From Melieria omissa (taxonomy: Eukaryota; Arthropoda; Insecta; Diptera; Ulidiidae): 64,000 nucleotides of DNA. The notes beneath the pieces are model-generated. The model saw only the letters and a list, made by a program, of their open reading frames with translations. It did no database searches and was not told where the DNA came from. This document shows positions 21,136 through 32,447 of this stretch, piece after piece. Each line of letters begins with the position of its first letter. The stretch's first letter is position 1. The position numbers were made by a program, and so were the translations under genes. The stretch is taken from NCBI GenBank assembly GCA_963971225.1, contig OZ020269.1, positions 38,523,264-38,587,263 on the forward strand. The letters are read 5' to 3'.

Positions 21136-22473
21136 AGATGCGGGGGGTTTTAGAATAGTTAACAGAAAATTTCTGTATAGACGTTTATAGCGCTCGAGGG
21201 TTATTTGTTGTATTTTTCAAGTGCTAGGTGTACCAAAAAGAATTTCAAGCTCCTTACACGTATAATATACAGAACAGTCAATTGTATGCATTTAAAATTA
21301 TGCGTTGCAGCATTGCTGCCAATTGTGCAGCATTGGGTGCACAGAATAACATAAAAACATAACAAAGTTTAGAAAATGTATGCATTTTTTATTGAAATAA
21401 GTGCAATTATGAAAATAATAACATGCATCGTATTAATACGCCTTTTTCTAAAAAATACGAAAGACAAGCTACCTCTAAATTGCAACTTTGCGCTTTGTTC
21501 TAACTTCAACGCGACCACACTGTTGAACCAATCACTGACCCACCCCTGTCGGACCTGAGACAACTGGTTCCCAAAATTTATTGGTTTTTCAACTGGTTTT
21601 TTGTAAGTAAATTTAACAATTACTTGTTCAAGTGACTGTCAGCGACGCCACGTTAAAAGGGTAAGTTTGCTCCAAGGAAACGAGTCGGTTCTGAAGTCAG
21701 CTATGACTGACAAGCGACCAGTTGAAAAACTACATTTGAACCAGTCCGATTTCCTACAGGGCCATGACACCTCAGACAGATTGTGTATGTGAAATGCAAA
21801 AAATGGTCAACAAATTCGCTTCCCCTGCCAGTTTCGTATCACCAAAGAATATGAAGTGTATAGATGGCGCATCTGAGCTCAAAAATTCAAAGTTTTGTTT
21901 GCGTGCTTCGGAGAGCGGGGGGAAGCCACAAGAGGGAAAGAGTGGTGCCAGCAGGAGAGCAAGCGCTTCAGTTTACGCTCATTGACTGTGTGAACTGAAG
22001 CACGCGCTACAACAAACACACATGAAGTGAAAGTACCGCTTCTCCTGTGTACTTTGAGGCATTGGTGGTTGTTTTGGTCACTCAATAATTTTTTGTGCAA
22101 ATTTCTTACAGCGACAACAGCCAGCGCAATGATCGTCGTTTCAACTATGCTATTGTTTTTTGTTGTTGTAGTTTTTGTGTGTATGCTTTTTTGTATTGAC
22201 GATTCCCCCTACAAGACGCGACTGACCGAAACTCCACTACATTCGCAACATTTTTTTGTATTTACCAATACATTTGCATGAAATTTGGCCCATATGAGAC
22301 AACATATCGCTGCAATTTGTCTTTCATTTAAAGTGAAACAAACCATTTGACAACCATAGAAACATTAATTGCTTATACACGCATGTGTAAGAATGAGACA
22401 ACAATAGAAACAACTGCTGACAAGAACTCGCATCCGAGTTAATATAAATGATTAAGAACCGTCGGCTGTCATA
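21136..22473. other. Intergenic; possible small MITE at 21545-21762
   Basis: No gene recognised. At 21545-21762 the ends CCCTGTCGGACCTGAGACAA and, inverted, CCCTGTAGGAAATCGGACTG both lead to ACTGGTTC within about 30 bases, which may be a ~218-bp TIR element without a clear target duplication. The segment around 22060-22230 is related to 17265-17440. Confidence 0.35.
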
Positions 22474-22545
22474 GCTACGTAGCTCAGCTGGCTAACGCGC
22501 GCGCCGCGAGTCAAATACGACGCGCGAGCCCAAGTTCAAACTCCG
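22474..22545 (+). repeat. tRNA-like head 1 (Pol III promoter-like module)
   Basis: A-box-like TAGCTCAGCTGGCTAACGCG and B-box-like AGTTCAAACTC at tRNA spacing. The 3' acceptor arm does not pair with the 5' arm and there is no usable anticodon loop, so it is a tRNA-derived repeat rather than a tRNA gene. Confidence 0.6.
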
Positions 22546-22591
22546 AAAAACAGAAGAAATCGAAATTTAATTTAAATAATATTATTTGTCA

Positions 22592-22900
22592 GCCGCCGTA
22601 GCTCAGTTGGTTAGTGCGCGGTCCAGCGAGTCGAATGCAGAGCGACGCAAGATCGAATACTGCATGTAGTAACACCTAAAAAAATAACGGGAAACTCGTT
22701 TTCTCTTTCGGTGGCTGTCCTCTCAGCTGGAAATGGCAAACCTCTGAGAGTAAAAATTGCCTATGAAAAAGCTCCCAACCTGCCGTTCGGAACCGGCATA
22801 AAACTGTAGGTCCCTTCCACCCGCGTACAAAATTCACACGCACAACACGGGTGGTTGCGGGAAGCTAGGCCTTAGTCTCGCGTAAGCGGGCTGTCGTGCC
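22592..22900 (+). mobile_element. tRNA-derived SINE
   Basis: Head at 22592-22665 with A box TAGCTCAGTTGGTTAGTGCG and B box GATCGAATACT. The body continues with a CTCTCAGCTGG...CCTCTGAGAG inverted pair and CGTTCGGAACCGGCATAAAA, a 3' module I associate with fly SINE/LINE tails. It ends near GGGCTGTCGTGCC. Transcription by Pol III is expected from the boxes but not shown. Confidence 0.6.
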
Positions 22901-23376
22901 AATCAATTACTATTAATTATTAATATTATTTGAATATTTAAATAACTCTGCACTTTTCAGTAACTTCAATATTGGGCCATAACAAGTACCGAAGCGCAAG
23001 ACCAAGGAAGCCGATGCCAATGATGTCGCGCTAAGCAAACGCCTTCGATTGCGACAATATGGGGTCATCCAAGCAGGACCGCAAATTAATTTTTTTTTAA
23101 ATTCAATTTTTTTTATATTATTTTACTTTAATTAATTTAAAATAAATTCAGACAGAAGTAAAAGCAAACGGTTTTTCCAAAAAATTTCATTTCAATAAAA
23201 ACCTGCATTTTTGCAATATTGAGTATTGGTCATGAATGACCGATTTATACATCACATTGTGACCGATATTTGCATCAGCATTTCAGTCAGTAATTTCGGC
23301 ACATGACCGGTCAACTGACTGGCATTTCCATTTTTTTCGGTGTTTGCTGCAACACCGAAAAAAAAGTTTGCTGCAA
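22901..23376. other. Intergenic, no gene established
   Basis: A 75-base stretch at 22988-23065 is open and basic (reads PKRKTKEADANDV then KRLRLRQYG), preceded by a pyrimidine run and CAG. It could be an exon remnant of an unknown gene, but it is too short to support. Confidence 0.3.
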
Positions 23377-23442
23377 CGGTGATTTGAACTCGCGGAGTCT
23401 TGACTCGCGGCCAACGCACTAGCCGCTGAGCTACGGCGGCTG
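23377..23442 (-). repeat. tRNA-like head 3
   Basis: On the minus strand: CGTAGCTCAGCGGCTAGTGC (A box) and CGAGTTCAAATC (B box), with GCCGCGAGTCAA between them as in head 1. Followed outward by a short GCGGCGGCGG microsatellite. Not a functional tRNA by arm pairing. Confidence 0.55.
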
Positions 23443-24439
23443 CCGCGGCGGCGGCGGTGAAATAGCCATTAAAAACTAAATATTTGGAGGTTGGAATACG
23501 TATGCGTTAGAGCAGAGCAAACACAGTTTTCTTAATATGCAAAAGGTGTGTGTTAGAGTGAAACAAAAAATCACACGTACACGAGAGTTTCGGTCAGTTT
23601 TTTCACACCGCCTGTACAAAAATGATAGAAACTTTGTTCGGAGAGCAGACCGAAACTTCGGTCCGGCATGTCGGTCATATGACCAATCATATGACCGTCA
23701 CTGTTCTTGTAGGGGCTTTTGCTACATAAACATAAACAGCTCTTCTTTTGTTGTTTTTTTATTGTTTATGTTTTGCATCGTTTGGAACTTCCTTTTTTTA
23801 TTTTACTGTCACAGCATTCATCAGGAAATCTGAAGGAGCAAATAGGTAGCAAAAGTCTGTAACCGATTGATAATTTTTATGGAAAATGTTTTACTTAGCG
23901 CAGAAAAAAGGTCATCGTTTCTTAGTTTTTGGAAACATATGCCACAATTTTGATCCATGTTAATTTTTACTCGATCGTCGAAGTTTTTATCTACAAAATA
24001 ATTTGTTGTAATAATTGTTGTAATTACTGCTGAAATAAAATAATAAAAAATACAATTTCGTCTGTCTCAGCATGTAGTAGGATTTGATTCATAGAATCCT
24101 GTGTATCTTCGAAATTAGTTATTACACTTGACCGAGTACTACTCGAATTTTGTCCCAAAATTGCAAAAGTATTTTCTAGTTTATCTTGGTTAAAAAACTT
24201 TTTTGTTATAAAACATTTATGTGGGTTATTGCTTAATTTTATCAGAAAAATGGATTTTAGTTTTAAAAATAAAACTTTAATCATCCATACATTTAACATC
24301 TTTCAAATAATTAAAAAAATCTTTATAAATTTGTACGACTCATTATTCAATTGTAAAGCCGATCTAAAGCAATTATCCGATTGCCCTATTCATGCAATCA
24401 AATATTAGGTCTACTTTTTTGATAAGTTCTTTAGGAACT
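23443..24439. other. Intergenic, no gene recognised
   Basis: Contains several short palindromes built on GGTCATATGACC (about 23680-23700), echoing GGTCATGAATGACC near 23230. The rest is AT-rich and non-coding. Confidence 0.35.
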
Positions 24440-25280
24440 TTGTTTGTAGCGACCATACAAGTCGTCATGCCAACCATATTTTATTTTCTTTTCTATGGTT
24501 TTGCGCACACTACAGTCTGCAATAAGTTCAGGAGCAATATGCGACGCCGTGTAGGCTTGTAGAAGAAGAACAAAAGCCAGCCAGAAATCAGAAATCGTTT
24601 TACAATTTCAGCTTTTCGCCAGCGCAACAACAACCACAACAGCGTTCGTCTTTACCTTGCAATCATTTCACGCCACAACGCACACTCGCTGCAGTGAGCG
24701 CAACCAAAGAGCGCAACACATAAAACTACATTCTCGCTTGTAAATCCACGCTCTCACTACATATGTGATCTATGAGAGCAGAGCGCGGGTTCCAATGTTA
24801 GAACCCGCCATACAAAATTTTTGCTTGAATGACATGCGCATTCTGTATGTTTATTTTCTTTGGTATCACCAAAGAATATGAAGCAGCGTTCATCGTCATG
24901 TTTATCAAGTGGCGCAACAGCAGCGAGAATACGAATGAGTACAGAAGCGACTTCAATTCACAAGTTACGCCGAAGTTACAGAAATTTCTGCTATTAGTAA
25001 CAGAGGGTTCTGCTGTCAATAACAGAGGGTACTACCAGCAGTACCCGCCATACAACGCGTTTGCTTGGATGAGATGCGCGTTCTATATTACACCTAATTC
25101 TGTTTTTACACGATTTTGATTTAACACGGTTTAAAAATAAAATTTTTTTTTTAATATTTCGTGCTAAATCGTGTAAAAAAATTAAAATTTTTTTATTTTT
25201 AAACCGTGTTAAATCTAAAACGTAAAAGAAGACCGTGTAAAAACAAAATTAGGTGTACTTCATATTCTTTGGTATCACGT
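24440..25280 (+). repeat. Dispersed repeat D, copy 2
   Basis: Homologue of 18262-19190 with the solo-LTR site unoccupied but with an extra TA-flanked MITE at 25091-25255. It includes a CTTTGGTATCACCAAAG palindrome at about 24857-24873, and TTCATATTCTTTGGTATCAC recurs at 25259-25278. Confidence 0.7.
25091..25255. mobile_element. 165-bp MITE (CACCTAATTCTG), TA target duplication
   Basis: Ends CACCTAATTCTGTTTTTACA and, inverted, CACCTAATTTTGTTTTTACA, flanked by TA. Repeat D copy 1 has the uninterrupted site (TTCTATATTACTTCATATTC near 19150), which proves the boundaries. Internal sequence is a near-palindrome around GTGTTAAATC motifs. Confidence 0.9.
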
Positions 25281-26678
25281 TATCACTGACTACGTGACGC
25301 GAAACTGAGAGGGGAAATGATTTTCAGACCATTTTTTGCTTTTTCCGATCGTCCGATAGTGTACGGGTTTTTTACCCAAACATTCGCACAGCACCGGTTA
25401 CCAGTCAATTGTTTGCATCTTAAACTTTTCTTATTTGCTGTAAATATAGCGTTGCGAACCACCTTGTTTTACTGGTCTAAGTAATTTTGATTGTAACCCG
25501 TACCAACAAAAAGCAGAAATAAATTATTTCATACGCTAAAGTCAGCAGATATTCGGTTGCTTTTTCCTTCAGTACATGTCTCATTGAGTTTGCTGTTTCT
25601 AGCAACGATTAAGCGATGTGAAACTGGGAGAGTAAGCCGATTTTTGTGCGTTTTTTGTAATTCACGTACACAGTCCGTGTGTGTTGGCAGTGATCAGCTC
25701 TTCACAGTGTCTGCTCTTTTCCCGATATTAGGGATTAGGGATTCCTTACAATTATTTGCTTTTTAAAGTATGTTCTCATTAATTTTCTGAATTAAATGCC
25801 AACACATGAACTTTTTTGGTTTAATTATGTAAATATTAATGAAAAATATACCAAAGAAAACAAAGCTAAATGCATTGAATATGACGGGGTCAATTGTCGT
25901 CCTTTGTATTTCGCATTTCTTCATTTAGCGAATCTCTAACGATCAGGTATGATTTTGTTGCTAAATGCTGTAGTTTGACCGCAGGGTTGTTTTTTTGAAT
26001 GCAGCTTATAAAGTCTTAATTTAATTGAATTAAAAGCATACCCAAAGATTATTTTGACGCTTTGGGACAATAATATATTTTTCTACTCAATTTTATACAA
26101 ACGTATTACGAAATGGCACCAAAAATATACAAATAAAAAGATAAATTTCTTTGGTCACAAAAAATGACTCACACCAGCTACACTGGCAATTTGAAATGAA
26201 CTAGAACAACAACCCCGTTTTAGAAATTTATATGGAGGAAAAAGTACGTTCCTGATCAAGCTTGGGCCCTACTAGTAGGCCCCAAGGTTGCAATTTTGCA
26301 ATAATATTAGTGTAATTCTGTGCATGTATTTCTACCGGCTCACCTAGTTTCACATCGCTTAATCGTTAGTGCAGGAAGAAACAGTGATGGCAAGTTGAAC
26401 TCTTTTCAAACGCAGAGCTGCAACACAAGCAATTCAAACGTTAAGGCTTTGAGGGCAATCAGCAAAAACTGAAGTTAAATCATATTAAAACACGTTGGAA
26501 CATACTTATGACGTTTTTCAGCAACAAAATTTTTTTTGCAATCAATTTCCTATAAACGTACTACAGAATGAAAGAAAAAAAAACAATTATTTCATTTGCA
26601 AATAAACTTCGAACGCACCAGCAGCCCTTGCCCTGGCTTTTGTATGGAGAATTAGCTGTACGAACCCTAATCAACTCT
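25281..26678. other. Intergenic, no gene recognised
   Basis: An inverted pair ACGATTAAGCGATGTGAAAC occurs at about 25604-25624 and (inverted) 26350-26370, possibly the remains of a ~750-bp TIR element. Otherwise AT-rich non-coding DNA. Confidence 0.35.
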
Positions 26679-26735
26679 GGCCTGGTTTGACCGAATTTGC
26701 GACTCTGGGACCTGGTTTGACCGAATTAGCAACCG
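26679..26735. repeat. Two-unit direct repeat (CCTGGTTTGACCGAATT)
   Basis: The motif CCTGGTTTGACCGAATT appears twice, about 30 bp apart. Confidence 0.7.
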
Positions 26736-27482
26736 TGACTCCTCTCAGCTTTACGTCATCTAGTCATTGATCACCACTTTTGTGAGTTGTCACACCTTTC
26801 AGCAATATTTTCCCAAAATTTTAGCAAGACATTCGAATCGGGTGATATGAGTGCCACATGGTGGTGGTTCTGGGAACGAACGTTTTGATGAAGATAGTAT
26901 TAGGAAATGGCCGCCGAAATTGATATGATTTATGGACCCTAAGGAGTTGTTCTCTGCTACATTTGGAGGTGCTTCTAAAACGTAAGCTGAATAATGCAAA
27001 ATATATCTTGTTGCCTTTTTTTATTTGTGGTTTAACTGCCTTTAATAGTGAACCCTCGTAAAAAAAAATAAATGAGTATGCTCTTAACTTTTGGTTTCTG
27101 AATCTAATGGGCCAGTTACTCATGACACAGAACATAAACTTAACCATAAACATAAACTTAGAAAATTTGAGCGATTACTCAAAACTTTATTTCCGTAAAC
27201 ATAAACTTAAAAATCAGCTGATCAGCTGAGCGAAAATATTGCCACTTCGATTTCTCCATCTCGTGAACAATCAAATTCAAACTTTTCGCGAAAATTTTTT
27301 TACTTGCTATTATTAAATGTTTGAGCATCCAACGACTAAAATTATTAATATATTTACGAAACTAATAAAAATTGCTATCCATTTTGTATATTTTACAAAT
27401 GATTTTAATTTGTTTACTTTTCAATTCATTGCGAAGAGAGTGGCAACATTTTTTGCGTTTTCCGTAAACATAAACTTTGAGC
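26736..27482. other. Intergenic, no gene recognised
   Basis: The phrase AAACATAAACTT recurs four times between about 27140 and 27480, ending at the boundary of the following MITE. No coding signal beyond chance open frames. Confidence 0.4.
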
Positions 27483-27964
27483 CTATTTACACGAAGGCTT
27501 TTTCCCCCTGCGTTTTTTGCAACTCTCTTTTGAAGTTGCTGCGTAAATCTTCATGCATTTACATGAAGACTTTTTACTTGCAACTTTGCTTGGCTTTTTG
27601 GACGTTTAAGCGGCCAATCTTCTTTCATTCACATTTTCGCGTAGTTTTTGATATTCTCATTATTAAAAGAAAAATGGATTTAAACAAAGAAGAAATTATT
27701 GAAAATATTTTAGAAGTCACTGAAATGGCAATTAACTGCTCAAATTTAAATAATAGGGAAGATGTAAACATAATTGTTAGCAAAGCGTCCGGCCGGTTTG
27801 AAATTTGAAGAAAAGTGCGAAAAAGAGCAAAGCAAATGTCAAAAAAACCCCTGGAATTCGCTGACCGTGCGTGTTTGTCTACCCCGCTGACTTCTCACCA
27901 CTTCTCCCAACAAACTCGTCACGCATGACTTTTAACGCAGGGGGAAAAGCCCTCGTGTAAATAG
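27483..27964. mobile_element. TIR element CTATTTACACGARGGC, copy 1
   Basis: 482 bp with ends CTATTTACACGAAGGCTTTT and, inverted, CTATTTACACGAGGGCTTTT continuing into CCCCCTGCGTT. Nearly identical to 41671-42153. An ATG-initiated 44-codon frame at 27674-27808 ([17 protein letters not shown]...) is conserved in both copies and may be a 5' exon left from a parental transposase gene. Confidence 0.8.
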
Positions 27965-28594
27965 TAGAGAGCTGCATCGGATAACTTTTTACTGCATATG
28001 AGAAGTTTGTTGTCGGATACGTATGCTTCACTTACTCGATCGCCGTCGAGTATGTATACTGCTCTGACTCGCTCTCTCGCTCACGCGTAGAGAAGAGAAG
28101 AGAAGCACAGAATTTCGGATAACAACGAGAAGGAAGCCGCGAAAAGGCGGAAGCCGAAAAATCGGAACATGAAAAAATAGGAACATGTAAAAATAGGAAC
28201 ATAATAGCAAAACTTCCGCGAGTATGAGGTACCTTCCTACGGCAGCTCGAGTATTTTTGCAGCTTCAAGGTCAACGGCAGACCAGATATTGCTGCTGCTA
28301 GCGGCGTTGTGGTTGAAGTTAGAATGTTTATGCAGTAAATTGATTTAAAATCTTCAAATATAGTTATATATTTACTATAGTTATATTATTAATTATTAAT
28401 TAATTTTTTAATATTTATTATAATTAAATATTTTTAAATCTTTTGTATATAAATCTAAATGAAAATATTTATTTATTATTTATTTATTACGCGTGGAAGC
28501 TAAATTCAATGGATGTTGTTAATGTGGGAAGGGAAAGGTGATGGAGATGTTTTCGTTTAATTATATATCTGAATGTCTGGAATTGTCTTGTTTT
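27965..28594. other. Intergenic with short repeats
   Basis: At about 28165-28203 the unit AAATAGGAACATG occurs three times. The ACTTCCGCGAGTA and CGAGAAGGAAG motifs near 28120-28225 recur at 30430-30475, so the two regions share a repeat. From 28340 the sequence is very AT-rich. Confidence 0.4.
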
Positions 28595-28800
28595 GTATGT
28601 CACTGATGCTTTGAAATACAGGAATCTGATTGTAAATGAATATTGTTAACTCTCTATATATGTATGAACGATTGTCTATTATTGTAAAGTTAATTATTTT
28701 TCCGACAGACGACTTTTTAAAGTCATTGTCGTACATTCTTTATTATTGTTATTTGAAAATTTAATAAAGAATCAATCTATCTATCTATCTATCTATATCT
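28595..28800 (+). mobile_element. LINE 3' end with (ATCT)n tail, copy 2
   Basis: Reads LKYRNLIVNEYC then stop, followed by a 3' UTR ending AATAAAGAATCAATC and (TATC)n. Same family as 4062-4501 on the other strand. Only about 200 bp remains. Confidence 0.6.
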
Positions 28801-29204
28801 GAACGGAATGAGTTTGCACGTATGAGGGGCACTCTGTGCATTGGTGAAAAATGCTTTTAATAGGCTCAGAAACAGCGGAGTAAAGGAGAGTACTAAGATG
28901 TTTTTGGTTGCTTTTCTAACTTTTTTGACACTGTTTCGATTCTTCAAAGTCAAGCTCATAATGTTACCCTACGAAGGTAAAAGTAAAGAAATAATAGTAC
29001 TAGCCGAATTCAATTCACAACATAGTTTTTTATTCAACGAAATATTTCAATAGTTTAGCAAAAAAAATTAAACTTAAATAAATTATATCTAATTCCTTTT
29101 ATAATAAAGCACATCATATACTTAAAACATATAATAAAACAAAAAGTACAACAGCAATAAGCAAACAAAAAATTAACTTCCAAACTTACATACTTATAAA
29201 ATTA
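28801..29204. other. Intergenic, no gene recognised
   Basis: AT-rich; a 70-codon open frame at 28841-29053 has no recognisable domain. Confidence 0.35.
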
Positions 29205-29593
29205 ATCAACTGCTGCATCCAATTCACAATGAATATCAGTTTTAGCAATATTAAAATTTAAGAACATTATTTGGTTGACTGTGGCAGAGTTCGTTCCAAT
29301 TAAAGACCTTTTTCTGAAATTAAATTTCTTGCCATTGAAAAAATTCTCTCAGAAGCTGCACTACTTGCTGGAGTGGCTAATAGTCTGCAGCTCACTTTAT
29401 ATAGAAGTGGAAATTCAGCTTGATGTGAATTCCACCACTGCAAGATGTTAAAGTCATCATGAAATCCTACATTTGTATTTTCATATAAGCGGATTTCATG
29501 ATCGATTTTATCACCGGAGCGCGCGATGTCTAACGCGACAAGTCTAGACACATCAGCCTGCGTACGACCGAGTCGCGCTGCGGTACGCTCCAC
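29205..29593 (-). pseudogene. hAT transposase C-terminal dimerisation domain fragment
   Basis: Minus strand. The segment ILQWWNSHQAEFPLLYKVSC then LATPASSAASERIFSMA is the hAT C-terminal dimerisation signature (W-W near the start, then P.SSAASER.FS.A). The frame stops just after ISEKGL, and the expected continuation lies one base out of frame (29300-29210), so there is a frameshift. N-terminal BED finger and catalytic regions are absent. No TIR found. Confidence 0.8.
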
Positions 29594-30326
29594 GCGCGCG
29601 AGCCGTTATATAAAAATTCATTGCTCCTTAACTTTTGAGCCTTCCACTCCAAAATTTTTCCATAATTCAGAAGAATGTTTGGACTATGTTTTTCGATAAA
29701 AGAAAAGAAAAAAATTAGGTCTCTCTTTAAAAAAATTCTATTTGTTTATAAATTTGCAATTTTTTTCTTCGAATAAATGATATGATGAAAATTTAGTATA
29801 CCTCATTAGAAAGCTGAGAAAAAAGGGTAAATTTTATGTTGAGGAAATTTTTCATACCTATATTAGGTTTTTCAGTATTAACGATTGGAAAATTGTACTT
29901 TATTACGAAAGTAAAATTTAGAAAAATTTTTTCTCGAAAATAACGCGTAAAAAATAAAAATAAAAAAATACGTATCGAATATTTTCGACAACTTCAACGA
30001 AAAAAAATATTTTTATGGAAAAAAAAATTTTGGTGGCAAATTTTGTATGGAATGCCCCATATATATGTATGTTTACTACAGCGAATAGTTTGAATAAGTT
30101 TTCATAAATAATGTTTATTTTACATTAAACTTAATTATATTAAATGAAATCTCTACTGAATAGTTTTTAAAAAAGTCATATAATAAGAAATTAAGTTTAT
30201 TATTGCATATATCGATCATTTTATGGGTACAATGTCCATCAGCAATCCAAAAAAATATATGTTTCGCGCAATGCGCGCAATGCTTTGCAACATTCCTTTG
30301 AAGAACATTCAACTCAAGCTTCACAT
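29594..30326. other. Intergenic, no gene recognised
   Basis: AT-rich with long A/T runs; no TIR, LTR or coding signal seen. Confidence 0.4.
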
Positions 30327-30440
30327 AGCATTTGCGCTTCCTCATGCAGTTCAAACCTTCCGACATACTCGACACCTTCCGCGAGCATTTGCGCTTCCTC
30401 ATGCAGTTTAAACCTTCCGACATACTCGACACCTTCCGCG
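30327..30440. repeat. 57-bp tandem duplication
   Basis: Two copies (30327-30383 and 30384-30440) of a unit beginning AGCATTTGCGCTTCCTCATG, differing at one position. A third partial start (AGTAATTGCG) follows. Confidence 0.9.
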
Positions 30441-30632
30441 AGTAATTGCGTAGCAACGAGAAGGAAGTTTGCTAGCGTCGATTCGCAACGAGAAGCTGCT
30501 CGCTCAGCGTCGAGTAACAACGTGCAGTTACTCGACAATTTAGAGGTACCGAAAAATGAGTACCTTTTTTTCGGCTTCTCTTCGGATACGTGTTCCGTTT
30601 TTAAAACTGCACGTGAAGGCCCATAAGTTCTC

Positions 30633-31866
30633 CATGGTGGAATTATACAGGTGGAGTAACCTGATGACAGTTTTTGTGATTATGACAGCTCATGCTGCCT
30701 TGAAGAAACAATGTTGTTTTTCTGCAAAAGAAGATTTTTGTTCTAAGAACAAAAAATAAACGTATCAACGTATCAAACGATCAACACCGTTGATATAACA
30801 TGCATATATTGACATGTTTACAGTAACTGTGAAACCTAAATTGGAGCGTTGAGCGTTGCGTTTTCTGACGCAACGCTCTCTCTCAGTGCGGCATACCGCA
30901 TAATCATAAAATGAAAACAAATGTAAAAAAATATCTGTTTAGTTGGCAAAAAAACAACAAATTATTATTATTTTGCAAAACTTAGCTCTTATTTGAATAA
31001 ATTCCTTACAATTTAACTCAAAATACAAATTACAATTTTTGTTAGTCGCAGCCAACTTCAACCGCTAACGCCTTGTCAAAATTGGAAATTCTAATAGCTC
31101 AGCGTCAGAGCGTTTCAATTGCGGTTTTCCCCATACAATTTGTATGGGCATGAAGCAATTTTTACAGTTGCTTGCCGCTCCAATTGAGGTTTCAGTTACT
31201 TTTCAAATATATATTTGAACCATGCGTAACTGAACTCTTTCAACGTAACCAAACTATTTCGTAACTTTCCGTAACTATTTCGTACAATATTTGAACTTTA
31301 AATTTGATTATTTGATTTTGAATTATTTGAACTTTGACGAAGTCGAGCTGCAGTTTTTGCCACCGCACTTGGACGGAGGAAAAGGACGTACCGCAGCATG
31401 CCGAGGAATAGATATTCCGGTATCTCTCGAAGATTTTCCACCTACGTCAGAAAACAAAAAAAAATGCAACAACAATAACAACATCCTGCAAGAATCCTAA
31501 TACAAAGCCAAGTCGACACAATTAAGGAAGAGAAGGGATAAGACTGATGGAGAAAGCCAGAAGCGTAAAATACACTCGGTGTTCGTTTTAGTATTGTACT
31601 CATTTGCTAAGCGTTTGCTTGTTATACACACTAATGAGTTGGCTCTGCCTTCAGTCACTCAATGAATAACTTTTTTGTTGATGGAATAGATAATTCGCAT
31701 AAATGTGCTTTTGAATTTCAGAACTATTTGAAATACTTAATAGCGCCATCTAGTGGAAAAGGCCGAATTATTTCCCTTTTCTTGCTACCTTTCAATGCAA
31801 CTTTTAAATAAGGCAGTGTCAAATAAAAACTGTCAATTATTACTCCACCTGTATAATTCCACTATG
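30633..31866. mobile_element. P-like TIR element, copy B
   Basis: Ends CATGGTGGAATTATACAGG and, inverted, CATAGTGGAATTATACAGG. Same organisation as copy A at 7998-10817 but without the LINE and the small MITE. The flanking bases AAGTTCTC and CTATGTCTC do not form a clear duplication, so a rearrangement or divergence at one edge is possible. Contains the shared open segment (about 31320-31450) with FLPP-LDGGKG and GIDIPVS motifs. Confidence 0.75.
30831..31193. mobile_element. AACCTAAATT MITE inside P-like copy B
   Basis: 363 bp, ends GAAACCTAAATTGGAGCG and, inverted, GAAACCTCAATTGGAGCG. Located exactly as in copy A, so it was present before the P-like element was copied. It carries the empty sites for both elements nested in copy A. 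Confidence 0.75.
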
Positions 31867-32034
31867 CTATGTCTCGGGTAACCAGTTGTACAGCTTTCGG
31901 GTATGCCAGGTCGTGCTAGCTGACAAGTAAAACTAAGTTATGTCATGAGCAACTGGCCCATAATGAACTAAAATGTTTGTCTGAGAACCACTTACAAAAC
32001 GGGGGGCCTTCCCAAATTCAAATTCTGCATATTA

Positions 32035-32447
32035 AGGAGTGCGTCTTTAAAAATTGTGACATGCAATTTTTCTAATAACTTCGTTAATACAAATTCAAAT
32101 TAAACTTTCTTTGATCAGGTGAGCCATGAAAACTTTGTCATTGAATAGTTTATGCCCATTTATAGCATTGAATGAGTATTTAATGATAAAATGGTAATGA
32201 TAAAATGAGAAATGACGATAAATGATAAAATTATAAAATTAACAAGGAAAATGTAAAGCCCTCATGAGGGGTATTCCAGAAAAAGTTAGAAAATTTAGCC
32301 TTGAAAATTTATTATAATTTTTTTCTAATAAATTCTAAAATTTACATAAAAGACATGTTATAAAAAACCAGACTTTTCAAAAATTGGACTAGTGGTTGCT
32401 GAGATGTTTTAATTTTTCGATGTCACAATTTTTAACGACGCACTCCT
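32035..32447. mobile_element. 413-bp MITE (AGGAGTGCGTC), TA-flanked
   Basis: TIRs AGGAGTGCGTC followed by TTAAAAATTGTGACAT on both ends with one small difference, flanked by TA. Interior is AT-rich and repetitive (AATGATAAAATG). No coding. Confidence 0.8.

Noticed and set aside
22474..23442. tRNA genes
   Set aside because: A and B boxes are present but the acceptor stems do not pair and there is no good anticodon arm.
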